Below are positions 8,946 to 18,311 of a DNA stretch of 64,000 nucleotides, piece by piece. Source of the stretch: Pseudomonas fluorescens (lineage in GTDB: Bacteria; Pseudomonadota; Gammaproteobacteria; Pseudomonadales; Pseudomonadaceae). Within the stretch, counting starts at the first letter, position 1. Every line of letters starts with the position of its first letter. A program made the translations under genes and the position numbers. The DNA lies in NCBI RefSeq assembly GCF_001623525.1, contig NZ_CP015225.1, positions 3,286,001-3,350,000 of the forward strand. The letters are read 5' to 3'. The notes beneath the pieces are model-generated. The model was not told the DNA's origin. It saw nothing but the letters and a program-made list of their open reading frames with translations, and made no database searches.

Positions 8946-9553
8946 CAAAACTTCACTTCCGGCGCTTTCTCGGCATTGGGGCTGGTGGCCTCGAAGGTTT
9001 CGCGGATCGGCAGGTCGCTGTACATCACGCTGTGCCACAGGCGCCCCGGGAATGTGCGGATTTCGGTGTTGTACTTCTGCACGGCCAGGATGAAGTCGCG
9101 GCGGGCCACGGCGATGCGGTTCTCGGTGCCTTCGAGCTGCGATTGCAACGCCAGGAAATTCTGGTTGGCCTTGAGGTCCGGGTAACGCTCGGACACCACC
9201 ATCAGCCGGCTCAACGCGCCGGTCAACTGGTCCTGGGCCTGCTGGAACTGCTTGAGTTTTTCCGGGTTGTCCAGGGTGCTGGCGTCGACCTGGATCGACG
9301 TGGCCTTGGCCCGCGCTTCAATCACCGCAGTCAGGGTTTCCTGCTCGTGCTGGGCGTAGCCCTTGACGGTTTCCACCAGGTTGGGAATCAGGTCGGCGCG
9401 GCGCTGGTACTGGTTCTGCACCTGGCCCCAGGCGGCCTTGGCCTGTTCGTCCAGGGTCGGGATGTTATTGATGCCGCAACCGGCCAGCAACGTGGTGAGC
9501 AGCATCAGGGCCAGCATCGGCAAGCTGCGAAGGTGGTTCAGTCGTGGATTCAT
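8945..9553 (-). CDS. lemA: LemA family lipoprotein
   Basis: 202-aa LemA protein: type II signal peptide with lipobox LLAGC (C26), followed by the helical LemA core (AWGQVQNQYQRRADLIPNLV, SERYPDLKAN). First gene of a lemA-TPM-TPM operon, with stop/start overlap TGATG to the next gene. ATG 9553 is preceded by a GGAGAG SD; an upstream in-frame start would weaken the signal peptide. The role of LemA is not established; it is a membrane-anchored coiled helical protein. Confident of family. Confidence 0.88.
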   Translation of the reverse strand: MNPRLNHLRSLPMLALMLLTTLLAGCGINNIPTLDEQAKAAWGQVQNQYQRRADLIPNLVETVKGYAQHEQETLTAVIEARAKATSIQVDASTLDNPEKLKQFQQAQDQLTGALSRLMVVSERYPDLKANQNFLALQSQLEGTENRIAVARRDFILAVQKYNTEIRTFPGRLWHSVMYSDLPIRETFEATSPNAEKAPEVKF

Positions 9554-9805
9554 CGGGTGGAGCTCTCCCTTGCATGACATTGGAAAAACACGGCCACCTA
9601 TCTCACCGGCACCTGGGGCATAATCTGCCGCCGCACTGGATTGAAACGGGTCGATGGGCTAAAAGATGCGCAGTGCGAAACTAAGTTCAGCCCAATGGGT
9701 TCGAAAGTGTGCTGCATTTAACTGAACAACAATAGCCGCTCCTTATATTTTGGCCGACCGGCGTGGCCTGATCACCGCCCTTTTAGGCTTGCGAGAAAAC
9801 TATTC

Positions 9806-12097
9806 ATGAAGAAGCTGTGTTTGCTGGGCCTGTTTGTCAGTCTGGCCAGTCAATCCGTATTAGCCGACAACCTGCCAGCCCCCATAGAGAACAAGGATGC
9901 GTTCATCAGCAACCTGATGAAGCAGATGACCCTCGAAGAGAAGATCGGCCAATTGCGTCTGATCAGCATCGGCCCGGAAATGCCTCGGGAGATGATCCGC
10001 AAGGAAATCGCGGCCGGCAACATCGGTGGCACGTTCAACTCCATCACTCGCGATGAAAACCGTCCGATGCAGGACGCGGCCATGCGCAGCCGGTTGAAGA
10101 TCCCGATGTTCTTCGCCTATGACGTGATCCACGGCCACCGCACGATTTTCCCGATCCCCCTGGCCTTGGCCTCGAGCTGGGACATGGACGCCATCTACCG
10201 CTCCGGGCGCGTTGCAGCCCAGGAAGCCGCGGCCGACAGCCTGGACATTACCTTCGCGCCGATGGTCGACATTTCCCGCGACCCGCGCTGGGGCCGGACC
10301 TCCGAAGGCTTTGGCGAAGACACCTACCTGGTGTCGCGCATCGCCGGGGTGATGGTCAAGGCTTTCCAGGGCAACGGCGCCAACGCGGCCGACAGCATCA
10401 TGGCCAGCGTCAAGCACTTCGCCCTGTACGGCGCGGTGGAAGGCGGCCGGGACTACAACACCGTGGACATGAGTCCGCTGAAAATGTACCAGGACTACCT
10501 GCCACCCTACCGCGCCGCCATCGACGCGGGTGCCGGTGGGGTGATGGTCGCGCTGAACTCCATCAACGGCGTGCCGGCGACCGCCAACACCTGGCTGATG
10601 AACGACCTGCTGCGCAAGGAGTGGGGGTTCAAGGGCCTGGCGGTCAGTGACCACGGCGCCATTTTCGAACTGATCAAGCACGGCGTCGCCAAGGACGGTC
10701 GCGAAGCGGCAAAACTGGCGATCAAGGCCGGCATCGACATGAGCATGAACGACTCGCTCTATGGCAAGGAACTGCCAGGGTTGCTCAAGGCCGGTGAAAT
10801 CGAGCAGAGCGACATCGATAACGCCGTACGGGAAGTGCTCGCGGCCAAATACGACATGGGCCTGTTCAAGGATCCGTACCTGCGCATCGGCAAGGCCGAG
10901 GATGACCCGGCCGATACCTACGCCGAGAGCCGCATGCACCGCGCCGACGCCCGTGACGTGGCGCGCCGCAGCCTGGTCCTGCTGGAAAACCGCAACCAGA
11001 CGCTGCCCCTGAAGAAGACCGCGAAGATCGCCCTGGTCGGTCCGCTGGCCAAGGCACCGATCGATATGATGGGCAGTTGGGCCGCTGCCGGGCGTCCTGC
11101 GCAATCGGTCACCCTGTTCGATGGCATGACCCGCGCCCTGGGCGCTGACTCGAAGCTGATCTACGCCCGTGGCGCCAACATCACCGGCGACAAGAAGGTG
11201 CTCGACTACCTGAACTTCCTCAACTTCGATGCCCCGGAAGTGGTAGACGACCCGCGTCCGGCCCAGGTGCTGATCGACGAAGCGGTAAAAGCCGCCAAGG
11301 ATGCCGATGTGGTGGTGGCCGCCGTAGGCGAGTCCCGTGGCATGTCCCATGAATCGTCGAGCCGTACCGAGCTGAACATTCCTGCCAGCCAACGCGAGCT
11401 GATCAAGGCCCTGAAGGCCACCGGCAAGCCGCTGGTGCTGGTGCTGATGAATGGCCGTCCGCTGTCGTTGCTGGAAGAAAAGCAGCAGGCCGATGCGATC
11501 CTGGAAACCTGGTTCAGCGGCACCGAAGGTGGCAACGCCATCGCTGATGTGCTGTTCGGTGACTACAACCCATCGGGCAAACTGCCCATCACCTTCCCAC
11601 GCTCGGTGGGGCAGATTCCGACCTACTACAACCATTTGAGCATCGGCCGGCCATTCACGCCGGGCAAGCCGGGCAACTACACCTCGCAGTATTTCGATGA
11701 CACCACCGGCCCGCTCTATCCGTTCGGCTACGGCCTGAGCTACACCGAGTTCAGCCTGTCGGACATGGCCCTGTCGTCGACCACGCTGAACAAGACAGGC
11801 AAGCTCGATGCCAGCGTGACATTGGAAAACACCGGCAAGCGTGACGGCGAAACGGTGGTGCAGCTGTACATCCAGGACGTGACCGGCTCGATCATTCGCC
11901 CGGTGAAGGAACTGAAGAACTTCCGCAAGGTGATGCTCAAGGCCGGCGAGAAGAAAGTCATCCACTTCACCATCACCGAGGACGACCTGAAATTCTTCAA
12001 CGCCCAACTCAAGTACGCGGCTGAACCGGGCAAGTTCAACGTACAGATCGGCCTGGATTCCCAGGACGTGAAGCAGCAGAGTTTTGAGTTGCTCTGA
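9806..12097 (+). CDS. bglX: periplasmic beta-glucosidase BglX (GH3)
   Basis: 763-aa glycoside hydrolase family 3 enzyme that releases terminal beta-D-glucosyl residues. Signal peptide 1-20 (ends VLADN) sends it to the periplasm. The N-terminal barrel carries KHF at 203-205 and the nucleophile D282 in AVSDHGA; the second alpha/beta domain starts near residue 395 with RSLVLLEN; a fibronectin-III-like C-terminal domain (about 680-755) completes the usual BglX layout. Length is normal. Monocistronic; a 250-nt upstream region contains no obvious operator. REP sequences follow the stop. Confidence 0.93.
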   Translation: MKKLCLLGLFVSLASQSVLADNLPAPIENKDAFISNLMKQMTLEEKIGQLRLISIGPEMPREMIRKEIAAGNIGGTFNSITRDENRPMQDAAMRSRLKIPMFFAYDVIHGHRTIFPIPLALASSWDMDAIYRSGRVAAQEAAADSLDITFAPMVDISRDPRWGRTSEGFGEDTYLVSRIAGVMVKAFQGNGANAADSIMASVKHFALYGAVEGGRDYNTVDMSPLKMYQDYLPPYRAAIDAGAGGVMVALNSINGVPATANTWLMNDLLRKEWGFKGLAVSDHGAIFELIKHGVAKDGREAAKLAIKAGIDMSMNDSLYGKELPGLLKAGEIEQSDIDNAVREVLAAKYDMGLFKDPYLRIGKAEDDPADTYAESRMHRADARDVARRSLVLLENRNQTLPLKKTAKIALVGPLAKAPIDMMGSWAAAGRPAQSVTLFDGMTRALGADSKLIYARGANITGDKKVLDYLNFLNFDAPEVVDDPRPAQVLIDEAVKAAKDADVVVAAVGESRGMSHESSSRTELNIPASQRELIKALKATGKPLVLVLMNGRPLSLLEEKQQADAILETWFSGTEGGNAIADVLFGDYNPSGKLPITFPRSVGQIPTYYNHLSIGRPFTPGKPGNYTSQYFDDTTGPLYPFGYGLSYTEFSLSDMALSSTTLNKTGKLDASVTLENTGKRDGETVVQLYIQDVTGSIIRPVKELKNFRKVMLKAGEKKVIHFTITEDDLKFFNAQLKYAAEPGKFNVQIGLDSQDVKQQSFELL

Positions 12098-12106
12098 CCT
12101 TCAGAA

Positions 12107-12193
12107 CAGGAGCGAGCTTGCTCGTGATGGCGTCAGATCAGCCGCATCGACATTGGCTGACACTCCGCTATCGCGAGTAAGCTCGCTCCCACA
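12107..12193. repeat. REP pair, family B (degenerate)
   Basis: Inverted copies of the GGAGCGAGCTTGCTCG unit, left arm imperfect, separated by about 40 nt, between convergent bglX and clsB. It probably also serves as an intergenic transcript-end structure (inference). Confidence 0.8.
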
Positions 12194-12213
12194 GTTGTAT
12201 CTGGGGGGTCGGG

Positions 12214-13371
12214 CTAGCCGCGTCGATCCAAAAGGTTCACCACCACCCGATCCACCAAGCCCCACACCCGCTGCTTGAAGCGCTTCCACAGCGGCCGACG
12301 CTGCCAGGCGTCGAGGCTGACTTGCAGGCTCTGGGCGAAGTCCCGCTCGAAACTGGCGGCCACTGCACCGCTGAGCCTGGAGTCCAAGGCTTCGAGGTTG
12401 GCTTCCAGGTTGAAGCGCAGGTTCCAGTGATCGAAGTTGCAGGAGCCGATGCTGACCCAGTCGTCCACCAGCACCATCTTCAGGTGCAGAAAACACGGCT
12501 GGTATTCAAAAATCTGCACGCCGGCCTTGAGCAGTCGCGGGTAGTAACGGTGCCCGGCGTAGCGCACGGACGGGTGATCGGTGCGTGGGCCGGTCAGCAG
12601 CAGGCGCACGTCAATGCCGCGGGCGGCGGCCTTGCGCAAGGAGCGGCGCACGTTCCAGGTCGGCAGGAAATACGGCGTCGCCATCCAGATGCGCTTCTGG
12701 CCGCTGTTCAATGCCCGCGACAGCGATTGCAGGATGTCGCGATGCTGGCGGGCGTCGGCATACGCCACCCGCCCCATGCCCTCGCCCACCGGCGGTACGC
12801 GCGGCAGGCGCGGCAAGCCGAAGTTGGACGCCGGTTTCCAGGCTCGCCGATGGCGGTTGGCGAGCCACTGGCGGTCGAACAGCAACTGCCAGTCGAGCAC
12901 CAGCGGGCCGACGATTTCCACCATCACTTCGTGCCACTCACTGCGGTCGTCGAGGGGGTTCCAGAATTCATCGGTCACCCCGGTGCCACCGACCACAGCC
13001 AGGCGTTGGTCCACCAACAGCAGCTTGCGGTGATCCCGGTAAAGGTTGCGCACCCAGCGGCGCCAGCTCAGGCGATTGTAGAAACGTAACTCCACCCCAG
13101 CCTCGGTCAGACGCTTGCGCAAGGCCAGGGTGAACGCCAGGCTGCCATAGTCATCGAACAGGCACCGCACGCGAACGCCACGCTCGGCGGCCTGCACCAG
13201 CGCCTGAACCATCGCCTCGGCGCAAGCGCCCGCTTCCACCAGATAGAGCTCCAGCTCGACCTGTTCCTGGGCTCGAGCGATTTCCACCAGCATGCGCGGG
13301 AAGAACTGCGGACCATCGATCAACAGCTCGAAGCGATTGCCTTCACGCCAGGGAAAAACCGCGCCGCTCAT
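12214..13371 (-). CDS. clsB: cardiolipin synthase ClsB
   Basis: 385-aa phospholipase D superfamily enzyme making cardiolipin at the inner membrane. Two HKD motifs are intact: H114/K116/D121 (RDHRKLLLVD) and H296/K298/D303 (LHLKMVLVD). It lacks the N-terminal TM pair of ClsA, and its length fits ClsB. It starts 1 nt after the yceI stop, so the two form an operon. Basic C-terminus (RRPLWKRFKQR) is likely membrane-associated. Confident. Confidence 0.9.
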   Translation of the reverse strand: MSGAVFPWREGNRFELLIDGPQFFPRMLVEIARAQEQVELELYLVEAGACAEAMVQALVQAAERGVRVRCLFDDYGSLAFTLALRKRLTEAGVELRFYNRLSWRRWVRNLYRDHRKLLLVDQRLAVVGGTGVTDEFWNPLDDRSEWHEVMVEIVGPLVLDWQLLFDRQWLANRHRRAWKPASNFGLPRLPRVPPVGEGMGRVAYADARQHRDILQSLSRALNSGQKRIWMATPYFLPTWNVRRSLRKAAARGIDVRLLLTGPRTDHPSVRYAGHRYYPRLLKAGVQIFEYQPCFLHLKMVLVDDWVSIGSCNFDHWNLRFNLEANLEALDSRLSGAVAASFERDFAQSLQVSLDAWQRRPLWKRFKQRVWGLVDRVVVNLLDRRG

Positions 13372-13372
13372 G

Positions 13373-13963
13373 TCAGCGCGCCGTGAAAATCAGCACCGCA
13401 TTCACCGGCACCGAGAGGCTAATGGCCGACAACCCGGCCAGGTTTCGCAGCTTTTCCAGCCCCGGCGCCAGATCGAAATCCGCCGCGTTGAGCACCACCG
13501 GTTCCAGGGTCACCACTTGGAAGCGGCGCTCATCCAAGCGCGTCGCCAGCAGTTCGACGTTGTATTCGTGCTGCTTGCCGTGCAGGTTCACCGTCAGCGG
13601 CAGGCGCAATTCCAACTGCGCACCGTTGGCCAGGTCCTGGATCGGTGCCAGGTCGATCTTGGCGGTGACAGTGGCGTCGGCAAATTGCTTGATCTCGAAC
13701 AGCTCGGCCCGCATGCGCTCATCGCGCAGGGGAATGCCGCTGTTGATGGATTCCAGCTCCACTTCCAGGCGTGCCAAGCCCTCGGGCTGGACCTGACCGT
13801 GCAGCACCAGGAATCGCTGGACCTCGGAGACGTTGCCATTTTTACTGCTGATAAACGACAGCCGCGACGACTCGCCGTCCAGGTACCAGTCGGCCTGGGC
13901 TGGCAACGCGGCGCCGGCCAGCAGCAAGCTGACGGCAGCGTGAGGGAAAAACCGCTTGAACAT
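13373..13963 (-). CDS. YceI family periplasmic protein
   Basis: 196-aa YceI-domain protein, a lipocalin-like beta-barrel family that binds isoprenoid or other lipids. Signal peptide 1-24 ends at PAQAD. The domain begins WYLDGESSRLSFIS and includes conserved NxxxLxGxLxLhG-like strands (LRLPLTVNLHGKQHEY). ATG 13963 is chosen because it gives a clean signal peptide; the open frame continues far upstream without meaning. First gene of a yceI-clsB pair, suggesting a role in envelope lipids. Confidence 0.85.
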   Translation of the reverse strand: MFKRFFPHAAVSLLLAGAALPAQADWYLDGESSRLSFISSKNGNVSEVQRFLVLHGQVQPEGLARLEVELESINSGIPLRDERMRAELFEIKQFADATVTAKIDLAPIQDLANGAQLELRLPLTVNLHGKQHEYNVELLATRLDERRFQVVTLEPVVLNAADFDLAPGLEKLRNLAGLSAISLSVPVNAVLIFTAR

Positions 13964-14064
13964 ACACACTCGCAGGGCACATAAACTTGTGGCGAACCTT
14001 AACCGCGCCGAGGGCGCTTGCAAACTGTCTGTTTCAACAACTGTCCTGCTCGCCACATACCTCC

Positions 14065-14172
14065 GTGGCGAGGGAGCTTGCTCCCGCTGGTCTGCGAAGC
14101 AGCCCCAACATCGCGACAGGTTAAAGCTTTGCGAGCGCTGCGCACTCGAGCGGGAGCAAGCTCCCTCGCCAC
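14065..14172. repeat. REPIN-type inverted pair, family A
   Basis: Facing family A arms upstream of yceI and downstream of the 103-aa gene. Its internal hairpin is less regular than in the 4704 copy. Confidence 0.9.
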
Positions 14173-14196
14173 AACAGCGGTCGTTGCAGGCCCATC

Positions 14197-14508
14197 TCAA
14201 GGCTCCAACCGACACCCCATCCGCGCGCCCACCCACCGCGCACTGTGGCTACGTCCCAACCCGCTGACGGTAATGCGTTTCGCTTCAGCGGTTTCGAGAA
14301 AGTCGCTGATGGGCACCGCCTGCTTCACATAGCCACGGCAATAGTCCGCCGGTTGCTCCATCACATAGCGGCACGAGCAGTATTCCTTGGCGGTGTAGGC
14401 ACTGATGATGTCGGGGAAGGCCCGCAATGCCACCCGCTCCAGCCAGACCCAACCGAGCAGGACAATGAGTAGCACCGACAGCAAGGTAAGCAAGATCTTG
14501 CGCTTCAT
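14197..14508 (-). CDS. small Cys-rich membrane-anchored protein, unknown function
   Basis: 103 aa, not recognised. One N-terminal TM segment (residues 5-25), then a short periplasmic domain with CSC, a single Cys in YCRGY and a further Cys in MGCRLEP, a pattern suggesting disulfides. Its ATG overlaps the stop of the upstream serine hydrolase by 4 nt (ATGA), so the two are translationally coupled and probably work together in the periplasm. Confidence 0.7.
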   Translation of the reverse strand: MKRKILLTLLSVLLIVLLGWVWLERVALRAFPDIISAYTAKEYCSCRYVMEQPADYCRGYVKQAVPISDFLETAEAKRITVSGLGRSHSARWVGARMGCRLEP

Positions 14509-15596
14509 GGCTGCCCTCTCCCGACAAACGCCGCCATGGCGCGCTTGAGCAGTTCGTTATGGCGATAGCTGCCGTCGCGGTCGTCGCCGTAGCGCACGAT
14601 CACCAGTTTGGCGCTGGGGATGACGTACAGCGCCTGGCCCCAATGACCCAGCGCGGCAAAGGTATCCGGCGGCGCATCGGGCCAAGGATGGATGGCCGGA
14701 TCGGTGGCGCGGTTGAGCCACCAATGCCCGCCGGGTACGGCTTCGTCCTGGCCGGCCTGGAAGTGGGCGAAAGGTTCGCGATTGAAGGCGACCCATTCTT
14801 TGGGAATCAGTTGCCGTTCGCCCCAGCGACCGTCCCGTTGCATCAGCAACCCGACACGCGCCAGGTCCCGCGCCGTGAGGTAGGCATAGGACGAACCGAC
14901 GAACGTGCCGCTGGCGTCGGTTTCCCAGGTGGCATGGCGGATGCCCAGGGGCTCGAACAAGGCCGTCCAAGGGTAGTCGGGGTAGCGCGCCGGGCCGACG
15001 ATGGTTTTCAAGGCCGCCGCCAGCACGTTGCTGTCACCGCTGGAATAACGGAACGCCCGCCCCGGCGGGCTGGCGCTTTCATGCTGCGCAGTGAACGCCG
15101 CCATGTCACGACGCCCCCGGGTATACAGCATGGCCACCACCGAGGAGTTGAGCGGCGCGTATTCATAGTCTTCCTGCCAATCCAGGCCCGAGGCCCAGTG
15201 GAAAAGATCGGCCAGGGTCAGGCCCGGGTGCCGGCTCAGTGGCGGGTAGTACTTGGCTGCCGGATCATCCAGGGCAAAGCGCTTTTCCCTGTAGGCCACG
15301 CCAAACACCGTCGCCATCAGGCTCTTGCTGATGGACCAGGTCAGGTGCGCCGTCTTGGCAGTGGTCGGTCCGGCGTAGCGTTCGTAGACCAGCCGACCGT
15401 CCTGGATCACCAGCAGCGCATCGGTGCGGACGCCTTCGCGGCTCGCATCGTCCCGGGGTGGGAAGGCGTATTGTTCCAAGGCTTCGATGGCCGACCCGCT
15501 CGGGGTCGGATCACTTGGCCATTGCTCACCGGGCCAGTCTTCGGCGTGGGCGCTCAGGGTGAGCAGCAGCGGGATCAGGAACCAGCCTTTGGACAT
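14505..15596 (-). CDS. serine hydrolase, beta-lactamase class C-like
   Basis: 363-aa secreted member of the beta-lactamase/esterase superfamily. Signal peptide 1-18 (SAHAED). SxxK motif S88-I-S-K91 and a Y-S-x-G-x-S-N block with Y184 as the second catalytic element; a GHWGQ block near the C-terminus may replace the KTG strand. Nearest type is 6-aminohexanoate-dimer hydrolase/EstB-like rather than a true AmpC. Operonic with the 103-aa Cys-rich protein. Substrate unknown. Confidence 0.82.
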   Translation of the reverse strand: MSKGWFLIPLLLTLSAHAEDWPGEQWPSDPTPSGSAIEALEQYAFPPRDDASREGVRTDALLVIQDGRLVYERYAGPTTAKTAHLTWSISKSLMATVFGVAYREKRFALDDPAAKYYPPLSRHPGLTLADLFHWASGLDWQEDYEYAPLNSSVVAMLYTRGRRDMAAFTAQHESASPPGRAFRYSSGDSNVLAAALKTIVGPARYPDYPWTALFEPLGIRHATWETDASGTFVGSSYAYLTARDLARVGLLMQRDGRWGERQLIPKEWVAFNREPFAHFQAGQDEAVPGGHWWLNRATDPAIHPWPDAPPDTFAALGHWGQALYVIPSAKLVIVRYGDDRDGSYRHNELLKRAMAAFVGRGQP

Positions 15597-15692
15597 GCTT
15601 TGGGCTCGCAGGGTTGAACCTTCAGAGCCTATGCAGACTTGATGACAATTTGAGTTTGTGTGCTCCCACCGGGCGGGTGGTCGTTTGGAGGG

Positions 15693-16565
15693 CTAGCCCA
15701 ACGCCTTGGCCAACCGCTTGGCCCGCGCCCCTGCCGCAATCTCCATCACGCCTTTATCCCGCGTCCACATCTCGCGCCACGCCGCAGGCCCGGCGGCCAG
15801 GGCAGCGTTGAGTTCGCCATCGAGCCCTTGGAACTGCGCGAACAACCCGCCCAGCAGCACATGCCCGGCCACACTGGAAGGGTTATGCCGACTCACCTCC
15901 GCGCAGCCGGCGAGCAACGCCAGCAGGCGCAATTGCAACGCCTGGGGCCAGGCACATTCCTGCCCGACGCCATACAACCAGGCGGTCATCGCACTGAGCA
16001 CATAAAGGTCTTCCAGGGTGCGGAACGGTTTGACGTAGGCGTCCCAGCCATCACCGGCCAGCAACTCGCACAGCGCGCCGTCGAGCAGCACGCGGCCATG
16101 GCTGATGTCCGGCATCAGGGCAATGGCGGGCAGCTTTTCCAGGGTTACGCCGGGCTCGCCCGCATAGGCCACGGCCAGATTCAGCCGTGGCGTTTCACCG
16201 GGCGCTTCGCAGCGAGCGGCAATCAACAGCCACTCGGCGGCGTCGCCGGCGGTGACGAAATCCTTGCGTCCACTCAGGCGCAAGTCGTCGAGACGGGTGT
16301 GCATGTCCGCCGGGCGCAGGCTGCGCTGTTCGGTGGCACACAAGGCGCCGAGGCTCTGGGGCGCACTGGGCCAAAGCACCCGCAGCGCCGCCTGATACCC
16401 CACCAGGAACGCCAGCCCCGGTGTCGCCATCAACCGCGCCCCGGTTACGGCCAGCTCGAACGGCGTCACCGGTCCCAGGCGTTGCAACAACGCTGAATAA
16501 CCTTCGGCCAGGTCCGGATGGGCGGGCAGGCGCTCGCCACGTTCGATCAGGGTTTGCCAGGGCAT
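15693..16565 (-). CDS. acyl-CoA dehydrogenase-like protein, short
   Basis: 290-aa protein with weak but recognisable acyl-CoA dehydrogenase features: a middle beta-domain (LDDLRLSGRKDFVTAGDAAEWLLI) and a helical C-terminal half. It is about 90 residues shorter than ordinary acyl-CoA dehydrogenases, and I could not identify the catalytic glutamate. ATG 16565 has GAGGAG upstream; another ATG at 16589 is less likely. Divergent from olsB with a 144-nt shared region. A link to fatty acyl supply for ornithine lipid is inference. Confidence 0.6.
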   Translation of the reverse strand: MPWQTLIERGERLPAHPDLAEGYSALLQRLGPVTPFELAVTGARLMATPGLAFLVGYQAALRVLWPSAPQSLGALCATEQRSLRPADMHTRLDDLRLSGRKDFVTAGDAAEWLLIAARCEAPGETPRLNLAVAYAGEPGVTLEKLPAIALMPDISHGRVLLDGALCELLAGDGWDAYVKPFRTLEDLYVLSAMTAWLYGVGQECAWPQALQLRLLALLAGCAEVSRHNPSSVAGHVLLGGLFAQFQGLDGELNAALAAGPAAWREMWTRDKGVMEIAAGARAKRLAKALG

Positions 16566-16582
16566 AAGAGGCTCCTCGAGGG

Positions 16583-16600
16583 CTGTCATATAAGCATCAC
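16583..16600 (+). promoter_or_regulatory. Pho-box-like site between the acyl-CoA-DH-like gene and olsBA
   Basis: CTGTCAT, 4 nt ATAA, then GCATCAC: first half identical to the PhoB half-site, second half matching 4 of 7 positions. It is about 110 bp upstream of olsB. Ornithine lipid synthesis is known to rise under phosphate limitation, so PhoB control is plausible. Confidence 0.4.
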
Positions 16601-16709
16601 CAAAGCTTCATGGCGATGACACCAGGGCTACATAGCCTGACTTTGCACAACATGGCTGCATAAAGAAAGTCGATTGGCTGCAACTGAACAGCCCGCACGG
16701 AGATTCGCT

Positions 16710-17465
16710 ATGACCCAGATCGCCCGCATCAGCGACACCGGCAATGAACGCCGCCTGCAAGCCGAACGCCTGATCGGCGCCCAAGCCTTGCAAGAAGCAC
16801 AGGCCCTGCGTTTCAACGTCTTCAGCGGCGAATTCAACGCCAAGCTCAAGGGCGCGGAAATGGGTCTGGACATGGATGACTATGATGTTCACTGCGCCCA
16901 CATCGGCGTACGCGACCTGAACACCGGCCGCCTCGTGGCCACCACGCGCCTGCTCGACCACCAGGCAGCCAGCAGCCTGGGCCGATTCTACAGCGAAGAA
17001 GAATTCAGCCTTCACGGCCTGGTCCATCTCAAGGGCCCGATCCTGGAAATCGGCCGTACCTGCGTCGACCCGGCCTACCGCAACGGTGGCACCATCGCGG
17101 TGCTCTGGGGCGAACTGGCCGAAGTCCTGAACGAAGGCGGCTACAGCTACCTGATGGGCTGCGCGAGCATTCCGATGCAGGACGGCGGTATCCAGGCCCA
17201 GGCGATCATGCAGCGCCTGCGCGAACGCTACCTGTGCACCGAACACCTGCAAGCCGTGCCGAAAAAACCGCTGCCGACCCTGGACGTGCCCTCCAACGTC
17301 ATCGCTGAAATGCCGCCACTGCTCAAGGCCTACATGCGCCTGGGCGCGAAGATTTGTGGCGAACCGTGCTGGGACGAGGATTTCCAGGTGGCCGACGTGT
17401 TCATCCTGCTCAAGCGCGACGAGCTGTGCCCGCGCTACGCTCGCCACTTCAAGGCAGCGGTCTGA
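16710..17465 (+). CDS. olsB: L-ornithine N-alpha-acyltransferase OlsB
   Basis: 251-aa GNAT-like acyltransferase that transfers a 3-hydroxyacyl chain from ACP to ornithine, the first step of ornithine lipid synthesis. Family blocks are clear: QALRFNVF near the N-terminus, the [17 protein letters not shown] acceptor/ACP region, and the [11 protein letters not shown] segment. ATG 16710 has GGAG upstream. Its stop overlaps the olsA start as TGATG. Phosphate-starvation control is suggested by a Pho-box-like site upstream. Confidence 0.9.
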   Translation: MTQIARISDTGNERRLQAERLIGAQALQEAQALRFNVFSGEFNAKLKGAEMGLDMDDYDVHCAHIGVRDLNTGRLVATTRLLDHQAASSLGRFYSEEEFSLHGLVHLKGPILEIGRTCVDPAYRNGGTIAVLWGELAEVLNEGGYSYLMGCASIPMQDGGIQAQAIMQRLRERYLCTEHLQAVPKKPLPTLDVPSNVIAEMPPLLKAYMRLGAKICGEPCWDEDFQVADVFILLKRDELCPRYARHFKAAV

Positions 17466-18259
17466 TGAGCCGGCTGCGGGTGTACGCGCGAATCGCGCGA
17501 GTATTGCTGGTAGTGGCGCTGGGCCTGAGCATGGCCAGCGTGTTCGGCCTGTTCGAACGTGCAGGAATCGCCAACTCGATGGTCCGTCGCCAGCGCTGGT
17601 CGCGGTTCTTCATGGCACGGTTGAGCCGCGCCCTGCCCTTTTCAGTCACCGTCCACGGTCAACTGCCGCAACAGCCGATGCTGTGGGTCAGCAACCACGT
17701 GTCCTGGACCGACATCCCGTTGCTGGGCATGCTCACGCCGCTGTCGTTCCTGTCCAAGGCCGAAGTGCGCACCTGGCCGGTGGCCGGATGGCTGGCAGCC
17801 AAGGCCGGCAGCCTGTTTATCCGACGCGGTTCGGGTGACAGCCAGTTGATCCGCAAGCAAATGAGCCGTCACCTGGAACAGGCCCATCCGCTGCTGATGT
17901 TCCCGGAAGGCACCACCACCGATGGCCGCTCCTTGCGCACGTTCCACGGGCGCTTGCTGTCCGCCGCCATTGACGCCGATGTGGCGTTGCAACCGGTGGC
18001 GATCCGTTACCTGCGCAACGGTGAACCGGATTCACTGGCGCCGTTCATTGGCGATGATGATCTGCTGTCGCACTTGATGCGTTTGTTTGCCAATGATAGG
18101 GGTGAGGTGGAAATCCATCTGCTGGAACCGATTGCCTGCCACGGCCAGGAACGCGCAGCGCTGGCATTCCAGGCGCAGCAGGCGGTACACAAGGCGCTGT
18201 TCGGGGCGCTTCCAGAGAAACAGCAAGCGCCGATGCGACCTGCTGCGATTGCGGCCTGA
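17465..18259 (+). CDS. olsA: lyso-ornithine lipid O-acyltransferase OlsA
   Basis: 264-aa PlsC-family acyltransferase completing ornithine lipid. Motif I NHVSWTD (H78, D83), motif III-type FPEGTTT (146-152). N-terminal hydrophobic segment 12-30 anchors it in the inner membrane. Starts inside the olsB stop codon (TGATG), so the two are coupled. The alternative, a generic 1-acylglycerol-3-phosphate acyltransferase, is less likely given olsB linkage. Confidence 0.9.
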   Translation: MSRLRVYARIARVLLVVALGLSMASVFGLFERAGIANSMVRRQRWSRFFMARLSRALPFSVTVHGQLPQQPMLWVSNHVSWTDIPLLGMLTPLSFLSKAEVRTWPVAGWLAAKAGSLFIRRGSGDSQLIRKQMSRHLEQAHPLLMFPEGTTTDGRSLRTFHGRLLSAAIDADVALQPVAIRYLRNGEPDSLAPFIGDDDLLSHLMRLFANDRGEVEIHLLEPIACHGQERAALAFQAQQAVHKALFGALPEKQQAPMRPAAIAA

Positions 18260-18283
18260 TCCGGATCTCTGCGCAGCCCCCCT

Positions 18284-18309
18284 GTGGGAGCGAGCAAGCT
18301 CGCTCCCAC
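18284..18309. repeat. single family B palindrome
   Basis: Perfect 26-bp palindrome built from GTGGGAGCGAGC and its complement, sitting between convergent olsA and acpH. It may end transcripts from both sides. Confidence 0.85.
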
Positions 18310-18311
18310 AA

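Noticed and set aside
9860..12007. 715-codon antisense frame in bglX
   Set aside because: Sense strand is a full GH3 enzyme; antisense shows no SD or domain.
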